Assembly: GCA_032718475.1 (NCBI GenBank)
Contig: JAUCBJ010008966.1
Location: 1-48,485, forward strand
Source: Nemertoderma westbladi
Lineage: Eukaryota; Xenacoelomorpha; Nemertodermatida; Nemertodermatidae
Direction of reading: 5' to 3'
Length of the DNA stretch: 48,485 nucleotides
Part shown: positions 11,861 to 20,616 of the stretch, in pieces
Layout: each line of letters opens with the position of its first letter
How positions within the stretch are numbered: position 1 is the stretch's first letter
Notes under the pieces: generated by a model
Seen by the model: only the letters and a program-made list of their open reading frames with translations
Database searches by the model: none
What the model was told of the DNA's origin: nothing
Program-made: the position numbers and the translations under genes

Positions 11861-12034
11861 GTAACTAAATCAGAGCTGCCGCCCTAGCTAACTAAACTCA
11901 GCAACCACCAGCCACCAATCTGCAGAAGAGAGATGAGTCGGTAAGGTGAGACGACACCGACGCGGACCCAGGACGAAGAGCTAACGATCCGCGAGGCCGC
12001 AACCAGGCGATACAGGCCCACGACGCCGGAGCCA
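11861..12034 (+). other. 5' leader of young BEL/Pao element
   Basis: Untranslated leader. An ATG at 11933 lies in the gag frame but is closed after three codons by TAA at 11942-11944; from 11945 the frame is open to 13276. The stop lies within CGGTAAGG, which also resembles a splice donor, so the start region is either mutated or spliced. Confidence 0.6.
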
Positions 12035-13276
12035 TTGGTAACGGGCGAACCGGAGATTCAAGATGAGGGGGGCCGTCTGGAGTCAGAAGTCGAGTCGAGA
12101 GGAGGGGGAGTCGAGTCGGAGGATAGAGAGAACGAGCTCGAGGGAGAAAGAGACCAGTCGACACGGAACGAGGGTCGGCGTGCCGATGTCGCGGGCCAGC
12201 CACAGGCCGAGAGCGACGAACGGCCCACCGAGACGGCGACGGCGGGGCCGACGGTACGACGCCGGACCCGGAGAGACGACGGAGATGTCGATACCGATAT
12301 CGCCGGCCAGGCACAGGCCGAGGGCGACGGACGGCCCACCGGAACGGCGACGGTGGGGCCGCCGGTACGACGTCGAACCCGGAGAGACAGACGAGAGGTC
12401 GGCGACGAGGACGTCGGGGTCTCCGATCGACTTCGACGGGCCTACAACGCGACCCGGAGACTACTAGAGGAGGCCAGAAAGGGGAAAACGATAGACGAGG
12501 TAAAACTAAAGTCAGGACTAGGTAAGTCGGACAGACATTTATACTATCTAATGCGTTTCGGGCAGAGAGAATTGGCCGAGGAGAGAGCGAGAAGGGTTGC
12601 CGAGGAACTGTATGACTCATGGCGGCATGGGGGTATACAACCTAGTGTAGTGTACATAGGGCCATATTTAATCGATGCCCGGGGTATAAAATTAGTGGGT
12701 TGGAACAGACCTGAGGAGGGCGAATCCGAGGTTAACCCCGAGGATTCGGCCTCGTCGGTCGGAGGAAGTTCCGGGAAGCGGGGGAAAGTTAGTAGATCGG
12801 GAAGGCGGAGGGAGTCCGTCGTAAAGTCTGCTACATCCTCCGCGAAAGAAAGACTGGTGAGAGAGGTAGGTGCCGCGTACCGTCTCGGCCTGATAGAGCA
12901 AGGTCAGAGGGAAATGGATAGACAGCTAGAGGAGGGGAGAATGCGGCTAGAGAGGGAAGCGGCATTGATTAGAGAAACCGGAGAGAAGGCCGAAAGGGCT
13001 TTGAGAAGCCTTAGGGAGTGTGAGGAAATAGAGGAAAAGGAGTGTAGGGAGCGTGAGGTGAGAGAGGAAAGGGAACGCAAGGAGCGTGAGGCGAGAGAGG
13101 AAAGGGAACACAAAGAGCGTGAGGCGGAACGCAAAGAGCGTGAGGCGGAACGCAAGGAGCATGAGGCGAGACGGGAAAGTGAACGCAAGGAGCGTGAAGC
13201 GAGGCGAAGGGAGAGCGCTAGGAGAGTAGCAGAGTTGGCTGAGCGGGACGCGCGGAGTGTGAGAGGAGAATGGTAG
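11945..13276 (+). pseudogene. gag: gag, N-terminal part: charged coiled coil
   Basis: An open frame of about 440 codons. Its first ~140 residues are acidic/basic low complexity with a doubled block (AGQ-QAE-DERPTE/DGRPTG-TAT-GP-VRRRTRRD). A globular-looking part follows (about 12430-12720, with DRLRRAYNATRRLLEEARKG), then a long RE/KE-rich coiled coil (12850-13270) built from ERKEREA-type repeats. No ATG lies near the start of the open stretch, and the ATG at 11933 is cut off by a stop. The frame closes at 13276, but the coiled coil carries on in another frame from about 13243-13270, so a frame change separates the two pieces. Only the position in the element and the downstream gag signatures identify it as gag. 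Confidence 0.7.
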
Positions 13277-14316
13277 AAGCTGAGCGAGAGCAAAAGGAAT
13301 TAAAGAGACGCCAAAGTGAGCTTGCGGAACATAGGATTAGACGCGCGCACGAACTACAACTGGTGCGGGCGGGGGCGTCTGAGAGCGGGACTGGCTCGAG
13401 TATTTTAGGGGAGCCAGGGGCCGTGGATACATTTATTAATACCCCACTCACAGGGACCGCACGACAGACCCAAAACTGGTGTGACCGTACGGGCGGGGGG
13501 GGTAATAACAATAATGCTACAGTAGACGTTGTTAATATTAATAGTACCGTATGGGATAATTCTAATCAAACCTTTATTGCAGGAAATACTTTGCCTAGTG
13601 ATAGTAATTTAAATTTAAATCAGAACAATCCTAGTATTAATGTAGAAAATAATTCTAATATTAATGTAGCTACACAAAATAATCCAAATAATCAAAATAA
13701 TAACCCAAATTCGAACCTACAAAATAATTTAAGTAACGCAATTACACAAAATAATCCAAATAACTTAAATAATGATCCGAGCCCTAATTTACAAAATAAT
13801 TCAGATAGTGTAGTCGCGCAAAGTAATTCAAATGATTTTATTTCGAACGAACAAATTAATTCCGTTTCCAATATGGGTGCTATTAACGTAAACACATCGG
13901 GCGTGTATAGCCAGACAGACGGGGGCCTGGTAGGCCACACAGTTGGTGGGCCGGAAGTAGCTGGGTTAGGTAGACCCAGCGAGGGCCTGGTAGGCCACAC
14001 AGTTGGTAGGCAGGGAGTGGCTGGGTTAGGTAGACCCAGCGAGGGCCTGGGAGGCCACATAGTTGGTAGGCAGGGAGCAGAGGGCCTGGTAGGCCACGTA
14101 ATAACAGAGGGAGAGGCGGGGGTGAATAGACCCGACCGTGATAGGGTTGATGTGTCGACTAGAGGGGGATATAGTAGCGTAGTGAGAGATAGCGAAATTG
14201 GATGTGGCGAGTGGGGGGGGCTACAGGGGCCCCACAACAGCGAGTTAGCGGCGAAAGGGGGGGGGGGGCAGAGAGTGTCCCACAGCCGTCAGCGGATAAT
14301 GCGCGGGCCGAAATAG
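13270..14316 (+). pseudogene. gag: gag, middle part: coiled-coil end, Asn-rich segment, GLVGHTVG repeats
   Basis: This continues the coiled coil (REQKELKRRQSELAEHRIRR), then enters an Asn/Gln-rich stretch of about 130 residues (13503-13880) coded mainly by AAT. That stretch is far more AT-rich than the surrounding coding sequence and resembles a prion-like disordered domain. Next come three to four ~20-residue repeats around GLVGHTVGRQGVAGLGRPSE (13921-14095). G8 tracts at 13495-13502 and 14213-14220 are read through. A G12 tract at 14257-14268 marks where this frame stops making sense and another (to 14792) takes over. The function of these low-complexity parts is not known. Confidence 0.65.
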
Positions 14317-15128
14317 GTAAACCGCAACACCCGGCGACGGAAAGTAATAGGGGGATTGCGAGTATCCCCAGCGGCGTGCGACCGAGCAGAGAGAGACAGG
14401 TTGACGTCGTAAGAGGGCGGACAAAGCGTCGAGCCCGATCAGAAGAGGGAAGAAGAACAGTGGGGTTTAACCGGGAGGTCGACGAGAGATCTCACGAGCG
14501 GGAATACTCCACTGAAAGGAGAAGAAGGGAAGACAGTAGTAGAGGTATCGCCGCGAACGATAGAAGCGTGAGGACGGATAGCGAGCCGTCGGTAGTCGAG
14601 ATGAGAACGGAGAGTCAGTGGGGTCGGACTCCGGGAGATTGCCGTCGCCCCAGAGAGATGCGACCCGGCGAGGCGCACTACGCGCCGATGGAGGAGTACG
14701 CGATGTACCGGTACGAAGACGAGAACAGTAGAGGGGGGGGGTCGAAGAGAAACTTTCCGACGGAATACACCTATCGATCGAGAATACGGTAGCCGCGGGG
14801 AGGATTATTCGAGAAGAATAAACTTCGATCCCGAGCGACACATGCAGACTGTAGGACATACTGTAGGCCTTACTGCACATACCATAGGCCATACTGAGAG
14901 AGGCAATGTAGGCGATAGGATAGCGTGGACAACGGGATTAAACCCGGAAGTCGCGGAATACATACCGGTGGGTAGGCCAGAAGCTGATAGGCCTATACTG
15001 GTACCAGTACAGCAGTATGACTACAGCATGCAGGGACATAACATATACCCAGGGGAGGGGGGAATTATTGCGGATAGGTGTATGGGCCCCAACATATTAA
15101 CATCAACCCCAGTACCAAACATACCGGT
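14269..15128 (+). pseudogene. gag: gag, third part: basic/charged linker in two frames
   Basis: From 14269 to about 14732 the coding-like frame is the one ending at 14792 (ERRRREDSSRG, RTPGDCRRPREMRPGEAHYAP). After the G9 tract at 14733-14741 the frame that stays open is a different one, running to 15186 and including another TVGHTVG-like repeat (GHTVGLTAHTIGHTERG). After the G11 tract at 15129-15139 the coding frame is that of the pol ORF. The frame changes therefore coincide with the G tracts. No catalytic motif is expected in this linker. Confidence 0.6.
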
Positions 15129-18098
15129 GGGGGGGGGGGACAGGGTGACATTCCTCCATCACAATATCAACAATATACCCCGATAGGAGCAAGAACAACG
15201 AGACCCTTGGATGAGAATAGGTCGTGTGATACAGACATATGGAGGGGGCCGCTACCCCCGATGACATACCCAAGTCAGAGAAAGTCAAGAAATAGGACGG
15301 ACGAACCGCACCAGACAGGAGAAACTATACAGCACCCATCGAATCGATTGGAAGCACAGGCGATGGGGATGGCCACGTTGATCGATGCGTTGAAAACGAG
15401 GATCGAGTTACCACCCGTGGAACCATTCAAATTCGATGGGAGCAGGCCGGAAGAATATTTACAGTTTCGGCGCATGTATAGTAACGAAATACTAACAAAA
15501 AACTTGACGCAGGCGGAGTGCCTAAAGTATCTGCAAGTATACACGGGAGGCCCAGCATACGACATCGTGAGGCAATATCAAGGAATAGAGGGCGGCTTCA
15601 CGACAGCATGGCGGGCACTGGATAGGGAATATGGGCACCCGGCCAAGATCATCAGACAGACATTGAGAGGCATAACATCGGGTGGCCTACAGGATAATCC
15701 CGTTAGCATTAAGACATTTGCTAACAAAGTTGAAAAGGCGCTAATCGTGCTGAAGACGCTAGACGCGCCATACAAGCTCAACGCGTCCAACAACATCACC
15801 ACGATAGCGCAGGCACTACCGAGCTGGCTGCGCAACAAGTGGAGGAAAATCACCTTCTCCACTCGAGATAAGAAGGGTGCGGAACCGGGTTTAGAAGAAA
15901 TGTCAAACTTCTTAAACTACGAGGCTGAACTAATAACTGACCCAGTCTATAGCGAAGATAGCCTGGGAAAGGGACCGAAGACGGATTACCATAGACCGAA
16001 ACCAGAGCACAATACATCAAACGCATTACTGAGGCTCAGGCAATCATTGCCATATGCAGCGACGCAGGGGACTGCAAGTCCACAGCTAGCCGAAGATGAG
16101 ACCACACCATGGAACGGACAGGGGAACAATAACAACACGAATAAATATAACCCCAGTACGTCCAGTAGGCCGAATCCAAACAATAAGAATAGTAGGGACT
16201 TTGGTACAAACGCAACTGCGATACGCAATGCGCTGTATAAGGAGGGCTACGACCCAAAGAGCAAATGCCAGCTACACGCAAATGCGCTTCATCAAACCAT
16301 GAACTGCAGGTACTGGCAGGCGCTACCTAGGCAAGATCAGATAGATTACGCGTTGAGCAATAAAATCTGCTCGCGATGTGTAATGAGTGGACATAGAGCA
16401 AGGCAGTGCAAGGAGAAGCCGGTCAAGTTTGGTCAAAGGAGAGGCCAAACGATGGCGACGAGCACAGTAGGGGCGAAGAAGAGAGGAATGGTGCTACTTG
16501 GTGTAGTACCCGTGCGAGTGATTGGGGAAGGCAATCGATCAGTAACAACACTAATGCTGGTTGACAGTGGAGCTGCCTTCACACTAGTCGAGGAATGGGT
16601 GGCCGAAGAGATAGGATTGAGAACGAGGCCAAGCAGAATGGCGGTAACAACCATCTCTAGCAAAGATGAGATCCTGGAGATGAGAACAGGACGGTGCGCA
16701 ATTGCAGCAGTGGCACCAGGATGCGACTACGGGGCAACCATCGACCCCATCCAAGTGATAGAATCAATTAATATCAATGCCAGGCGGCCAACCAACATCG
16801 AGGTCGAGCAATACAAATTCCTGGACGACATTGACTTCTCAATCCCAGACGTGGACGTTAGGAAGGTGTCCATCATAGTAGGTATGGACTGCCCAATGGC
16901 CCACGAAAGAATGCAAACGGTCTTCGGCGAAGACAAGCAGAGTGACCCGGTGGCCATATTAACACCATTCGGGTGGACGCTTAGTGGTCCAATCAAGAGT
17001 AAGATACCATTTGGGATGTCGGAGACATCAGGATGCATGTTCGCGGGAACAATGCAGGAAATGGGTGACGAGGGAGCAGAGGAGCAGCTTAAAAGACTGC
17101 TCAGACAGGATTTCGAGGGACTGAAAGAAACCGGGGTCGGGACCTCGGTAGAAGACAAGCAGGCTTTACAAAGCGTGGAGGAATCGATGACATGCGATGA
17201 GGGGCGGTATAATATAGGAATGGTATGGAAACTACCGAAGATACCGCTGCCCGACAATAGGGGGATGGTACTCACGAGACTCCGCAAGCTGAAACAAACA
17301 CTAAAACGGAGCCCCGAGAAGAATGAGTACATCCACAGAACGATGAAGAAGTACGTCGAGAAAGGATGGGCCGTGGAGTTACCGGTCGACGAGCCGAACA
17401 CGGATAGGACATATTACCTGCCACTACACGTGGCTTTAGATCCAAAGAAAGGTAAACTACGGATGGTAGTCGACGCATCGGCAAAGACCGACGGAAAGTG
17501 CTTAAACGACTACCTGTTAGAAGGCCCAAACATATACAATTCGGGCATAGAGGTGTTACTTAGATTTAGAAATGGGAAACACGCCTTCACGTGTGACATA
17601 GAAGGCATGTTCAACAAATTCCGTGTAACGGAGGAAGATAGCGACAGTCAACGCTTCTTATGGTATAACGGCGAGGAAGAACCGCCGATAATACCAGCAT
17701 ATAAGATGGTAGTACAAAACATGGGGGCCAAGTCGTCTTCATTTACGACGACTATGGCAGTGAGAGACACAGTGAAAGGGAAGGAAGATAGATACAGCAG
17801 TAGGGCCGTCGATATGATTCGACGCGGCTTCTACGTAGACGACGGAATGGAGTCTGGGAATACGGTTAAGGAGATACTGGACACAGGGCACGAGGTTAGC
17901 GACACCCTAAAAGGATCCGGCTTTAACCTGACCAAATTCCAATCCAGTTCGGAAGAATTTATCAAGGCGATAGAGGACAAAAGACCAGAATCGACCATGG
18001 ATAATCCCACAACAGCCAAAGGGCAGGACATGGCGATTAAGAGAACAGAATCTCAACAGAAGGCATTGGGAATCGTGTGGGATAGAGAGACAAACTGA
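15078..18098 (+). CDS. pol: gag C-terminus, protease and reverse transcriptase of BEL/Pao
   Basis: One open frame of 1006 codons; the GTG at its edge is not a real start, and the frame continues from gag across the G11 tract. Domains: DUF1759-type gag region (residues ~112-290, PFKFDGSRPEEYLQFRRMY); a CCHC knuckle at 431-444 (CSRCVMSGHRARQC) preceded by a Cys/His segment (~397-420); a DUF1758 aspartic protease with DSG at 496-498 (LMLVDSGAAFTLV) and the conserved VGMDCPMAHERM and TPFGWTLSGP blocks; then RT with LPLHVALDPKKGKLRMVVDASAK (first segment), CDIEGMFNKFRV (catalytic Asp ~840) and FYVDD at 918-922. All protease and RT catalytic residues that I can place are intact. The frame stops at 18096-18098 just before RNase H; a small local duplication (GAACTGAAGTAT twice) lies at the break. 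Confidence 0.92.
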   Translation: MYGPQHININPSTKHTGGGGGQGDIPPSQYQQYTPIGARTTRPLDENRSCDTDIWRGPLPPMTYPSQRKSRNRTDEPHQTGETIQHPSNRLEAQAMGMATLIDALKTRIELPPVEPFKFDGSRPEEYLQFRRMYSNEILTKNLTQAECLKYLQVYTGGPAYDIVRQYQGIEGGFTTAWRALDREYGHPAKIIRQTLRGITSGGLQDNPVSIKTFANKVEKALIVLKTLDAPYKLNASNNITTIAQALPSWLRNKWRKITFSTRDKKGAEPGLEEMSNFLNYEAELITDPVYSEDSLGKGPKTDYHRPKPEHNTSNALLRLRQSLPYAATQGTASPQLAEDETTPWNGQGNNNNTNKYNPSTSSRPNPNNKNSRDFGTNATAIRNALYKEGYDPKSKCQLHANALHQTMNCRYWQALPRQDQIDYALSNKICSRCVMSGHRARQCKEKPVKFGQRRGQTMATSTVGAKKRGMVLLGVVPVRVIGEGNRSVTTLMLVDSGAAFTLVEEWVAEEIGLRTRPSRMAVTTISSKDEILEMRTGRCAIAAVAPGCDYGATIDPIQVIESININARRPTNIEVEQYKFLDDIDFSIPDVDVRKVSIIVGMDCPMAHERMQTVFGEDKQSDPVAILTPFGWTLSGPIKSKIPFGMSETSGCMFAGTMQEMGDEGAEEQLKRLLRQDFEGLKETGVGTSVEDKQALQSVEESMTCDEGRYNIGMVWKLPKIPLPDNRGMVLTRLRKLKQTLKRSPEKNEYIHRTMKKYVEKGWAVELPVDEPNTDRTYYLPLHVALDPKKGKLRMVVDASAKTDGKCLNDYLLEGPNIYNSGIEVLLRFRNGKHAFTCDIEGMFNKFRVTEEDSDSQRFLWYNGEEEPPIIPAYKMVVQNMGAKSSSFTTTMAVRDTVKGKEDRYSSRAVDMIRRGFYVDDGMESGNTVKEILDTGHEVSDTLKGSGFNLTKFQSSSEEFIKAIEDKRPESTMDNPTTAKGQDMAIKRTESQQKALGIVWDRETN

Positions 18099-18105
18099 AG
18101 TATGA

Positions 18106-18834
18106 ACTGACGAACTGAAGTATCAGCTGAGCCAAGAGGGCGCAGACATCCACACGAAGAGGGGCTATGTATCGTATATAGCAAGGATATACGATCCCCT
18201 AGGCCTAGCATCCCCATTATTAGTTACGGGAAAACAGATACTCAAGAGAGTATACAAATTGAAAGATGAGTGGGACGTAGAGGTACCAGAGGAAATCAAG
18301 AAACAATGGAGTAAGTGGACAGGAGACTTGGAGAAGATGGGAACATACAACATGCCACGAGTGTATTTCCCGGATGGGAACATGACGAGTCTGGACCTAC
18401 ACATGTTCTGCGATGCGTCGTTGGAGGCGTACGGAGCGGCACTCTATTTAGTACAACGAGAGGGGGCTCATAAGCCCAGACTAGCCTTTAGCAAAGCAAA
18501 GTCAACGCCGCCAGATTCAGCATCAGTTCCCAAGTTAGAATTGACAGCTGCGAGACTAGGAGTTAGAGCCACATCCTACCTAGTGGATACTATCCCCAAC
18601 ATAGTGGAAACACACTACTGGACGGATTCCATGGTAGTGCTTGGTTGGCTACATAACGAAAGGACGAGATACCCGATATTTGTCGCAAATAGAGTGGACG
18701 AAATAAGAGCGACCACAGAACTGGAAAGGTGGCACTACTGCCCAACAGACGAGAACCCAGCGGACTTGCTGTCGAGGGGCGTGGAACGCCACACTTTCTT
18801 GAAGAAGGAAGTATTGTGGCAGCATGGGCCATGA
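18106..18834 (+). pseudogene. pol: RNase H domain of BEL/Pao pol, shifted frame
   Basis: The frame is open from 18106 and continues pol after the break at 18096-18105. RNase H signatures: ARIYDPLGLASPLLV (connection), MFCDASLEAYGAALYL (first acidic residue), VPKLELTAARLG (Glu), YWTDSMVVLGWL (Asp) and NPADLLSRG near the end. It degrades the RNA strand of the RNA/DNA hybrid during reverse transcription. The stop at 18832 falls where the integrase zinc-binding domain should begin. The domain itself looks complete; only its link to RT is broken. Confidence 0.88.
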
Positions 18835-19445
18835 TTTCTGAGCCATGAGACGACGACAAGTAAAGTGGGAGAGAAGGACGCCGTATGCACCACATACACT
18901 AGGATGCGTCGAGAGACTGGTGGGCAGTTCAAAGCGTCTAATGACGAAGCTGATGAACACCCACATGGTCACTGAAGACGTGTGAGGGTATCATTAATAG
19001 CAGACCGCTATATCCGGAGAATGATGACCCTGAGTCATTAGACGTGCTAACACCTAGCCATTTCCTGATGGAAAGGCCAGCGACCATCGATATGCGGGGT
19101 GTAGACCCAGATGATATACACTCCCGCCAAAGTTGGAAAGTCGCTAAAGCAATAAGCGCAGAGTATTGGAGGAGGTGGGTCGAGGAATACCTACCCACAC
19201 TCCATAAAAGAAGCAAGTGGAGGAAGCCAAATAGGGAGTTAAGAAAGGGAGATCTCGTAATCGTTACGGATGATACTATCATCAACAACCAATGGCGGTT
19301 GGCGAGAGTCGTGGGCACTTACTCCGATGAGGACGGAAGAGTCCGATCGGTAGAAATGCTGATAGGTGGTAAGATAGGTGCGAAGGACAGAAAAACCTAC
19401 AGGAGAGCTGTAGGGAAATGCTGTCTGCTAGAAGGAGCACCTTAG
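18835..19445 (+). pseudogene. pol: Integrase remnant and DUF5641-like C-terminal domain
   Basis: Immediately after RNase H the sequence jumps to the last part of an integrase core: APHTLGCVERLVGSSKRLM contains the third catalytic residue (Glu) in its usual setting, followed, after a frame change near 18980, by EGIINSRPLYP and LTPSHFLMERP. Then comes the DUF5641-like domain (WRRWVEEYLPTLHKRSKW, LRKGDLVIV, WRLARVVGTY) to the stop at 19443-19445. The HHCC zinc-binding domain and the first two catalytic aspartates are missing. Only about 40 bases separate RNase H from the core's tail, so an internal deletion of the order of 1 kb is inferred from usual family size. Confidence 0.85.
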
Positions 19446-19609
19446 AGGGGTTAGAAAAGAGTTTAGTCATCCAAGATTTGGACTGAGGGGGGTGGGATTG
19501 AGGGCGAGACGCCCTTCCCACACAAAAAAATAGAAAATAAAAATAAAAATAATAAGTACATAGTAGGTACGCAGTTAGTAGGCAGAAGTTAGTTAAGAGG
19601 TATGTAGTA
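19446..19609 (+). other. Spacer after pol
   Basis: Non-coding. It contains a purine-rich GACTGAGGGGGGTGGG (about 19481-19496) that resembles a polypurine tract. If so, this may be where an ancestral element ended before its 3' extension. An A-rich segment follows. Confidence 0.4.
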
Positions 19610-20105
19610 CCGATAGTTAGTTAGTTAGTTAGGAGGTATGTAGTACCGCTAGTCAGTTAGGGAGTTAGTTAGAGGGTACGTAGTACCGCTAGTCGGTTAG
19701 AGAGTTAGTTAGAGGGTACGTAGTACCGCTAGTTAGTTAGAGAGTTAGAGGGTACGTAAGTACTGCTAGTTAGTTAGAGTTAGAGGGTACGTAGTACCGC
19801 TAGTTAGTTAGAGAGTTAGAGGGTACATAAGTACCGTTAGTTAGAGGAGAGTTAGAGGGTACGTAGTACCGTTAGTTAGAGAAGAGTTAGAGTTAGAGGG
19901 TACGTAGTACCGTTAGTTAGAGAAGAGTTAGAGGGTACGTAAGTACTGTTAGTTAGAGGAGAGTTAGAGGGTACGTAGTACCGTTAGTTAGAGAAGAGTT
20001 AGAGTTAGAGGGTACGTAGTACCGTTAGTTAGAGAAGAGTTAGAGGGTACGTAAGTACCGTTAGTTAGAGAGAAAGTAAGAGTTAGAGGGTACGAGTCCG
20101 TTAGT
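19610..20105 (+). repeat. Minisatellite of 34-40 bp units with a GGTAC..GTACC palindrome
   Basis: About 14 units of the form GTTAGTTAGAGAGTTAGAG followed by GGTACGTAGTACC. In each unit GGTAC and GTACC form an inverted repeat around GTA (or GTAA). Unit length varies with the number of GTTA steps. It is internal to the element, between pol and the third ORF. Confidence 0.9.
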
Positions 20106-20613
20106 TAGAGAGAGCAAGAGGTAGAAGGGTATATAAGATATAGATATTAGTTAGCAGTTAGTAGCGAGAGGGGGGGCATATGAGTACAGTTGGATAGATC
20201 GTGTAGGCCACGCGACATATACTGCTGTACTGCACAGGCCCACAGAGTAGGCCAGAATGTGGATTAGGAGATAGAATAATCCATAGGCAGTAACAAGTAA
20301 TAGGAAACAGTAAGGTAGTAGGATTGAAATTAAATCAAAATAAAATTAGAATAAGAATAGGGCTAAGAAGGGGAACAAATTATGGTAACAGTAGTAAGAA
20401 TAGGCAATAACTCAGAAATTCAGAAAGAGATAGGCCATCGAACTGAACTTAAACCACCTAAACCCATCACTCATCACGTTTGCGCCTTGGCAAGGCACCA
20501 CCTATGGGTGAGCGATCGGGCAGAGTTCGAGATGGCAGGCAAACTTGTGAGAGAGGAGAGAAGCAGAGGAGAGGGAGGAGGAAGCTAGGGCGCAGAGCTA
20601 CGGCTTCGAGGAA
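20106..20613 (+). other. Region upstream of the third ORF
   Basis: It holds a 68-codon frame (20382-20588) whose end, MAGKLVREERSR, leads into an RE-rich stretch that continues in the frame of the third ORF from about 20548. That frame is closed by TAA at 20614-20616. The third ORF may therefore originally have begun at 20382 or at ATG 20532, with one frame change and one stop since acquired. Confidence 0.4.
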
Positions 20614-20616
20614 TAA

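Noticed and set aside
11861-11880. Primer-binding site directly after the 5' LTR
   Set aside because: The sequence GTAACTAAATCAGAGC does not start with TGG and I could not match it to a tRNA 3' end by eye.
11898-12620. 240-codon minus-strand ORF opposite gag
   Set aside because: Arg/Pro/Ser-rich mirror of the charged GC-rich gag coding strand; the sense frame continues into recognisable element structure.
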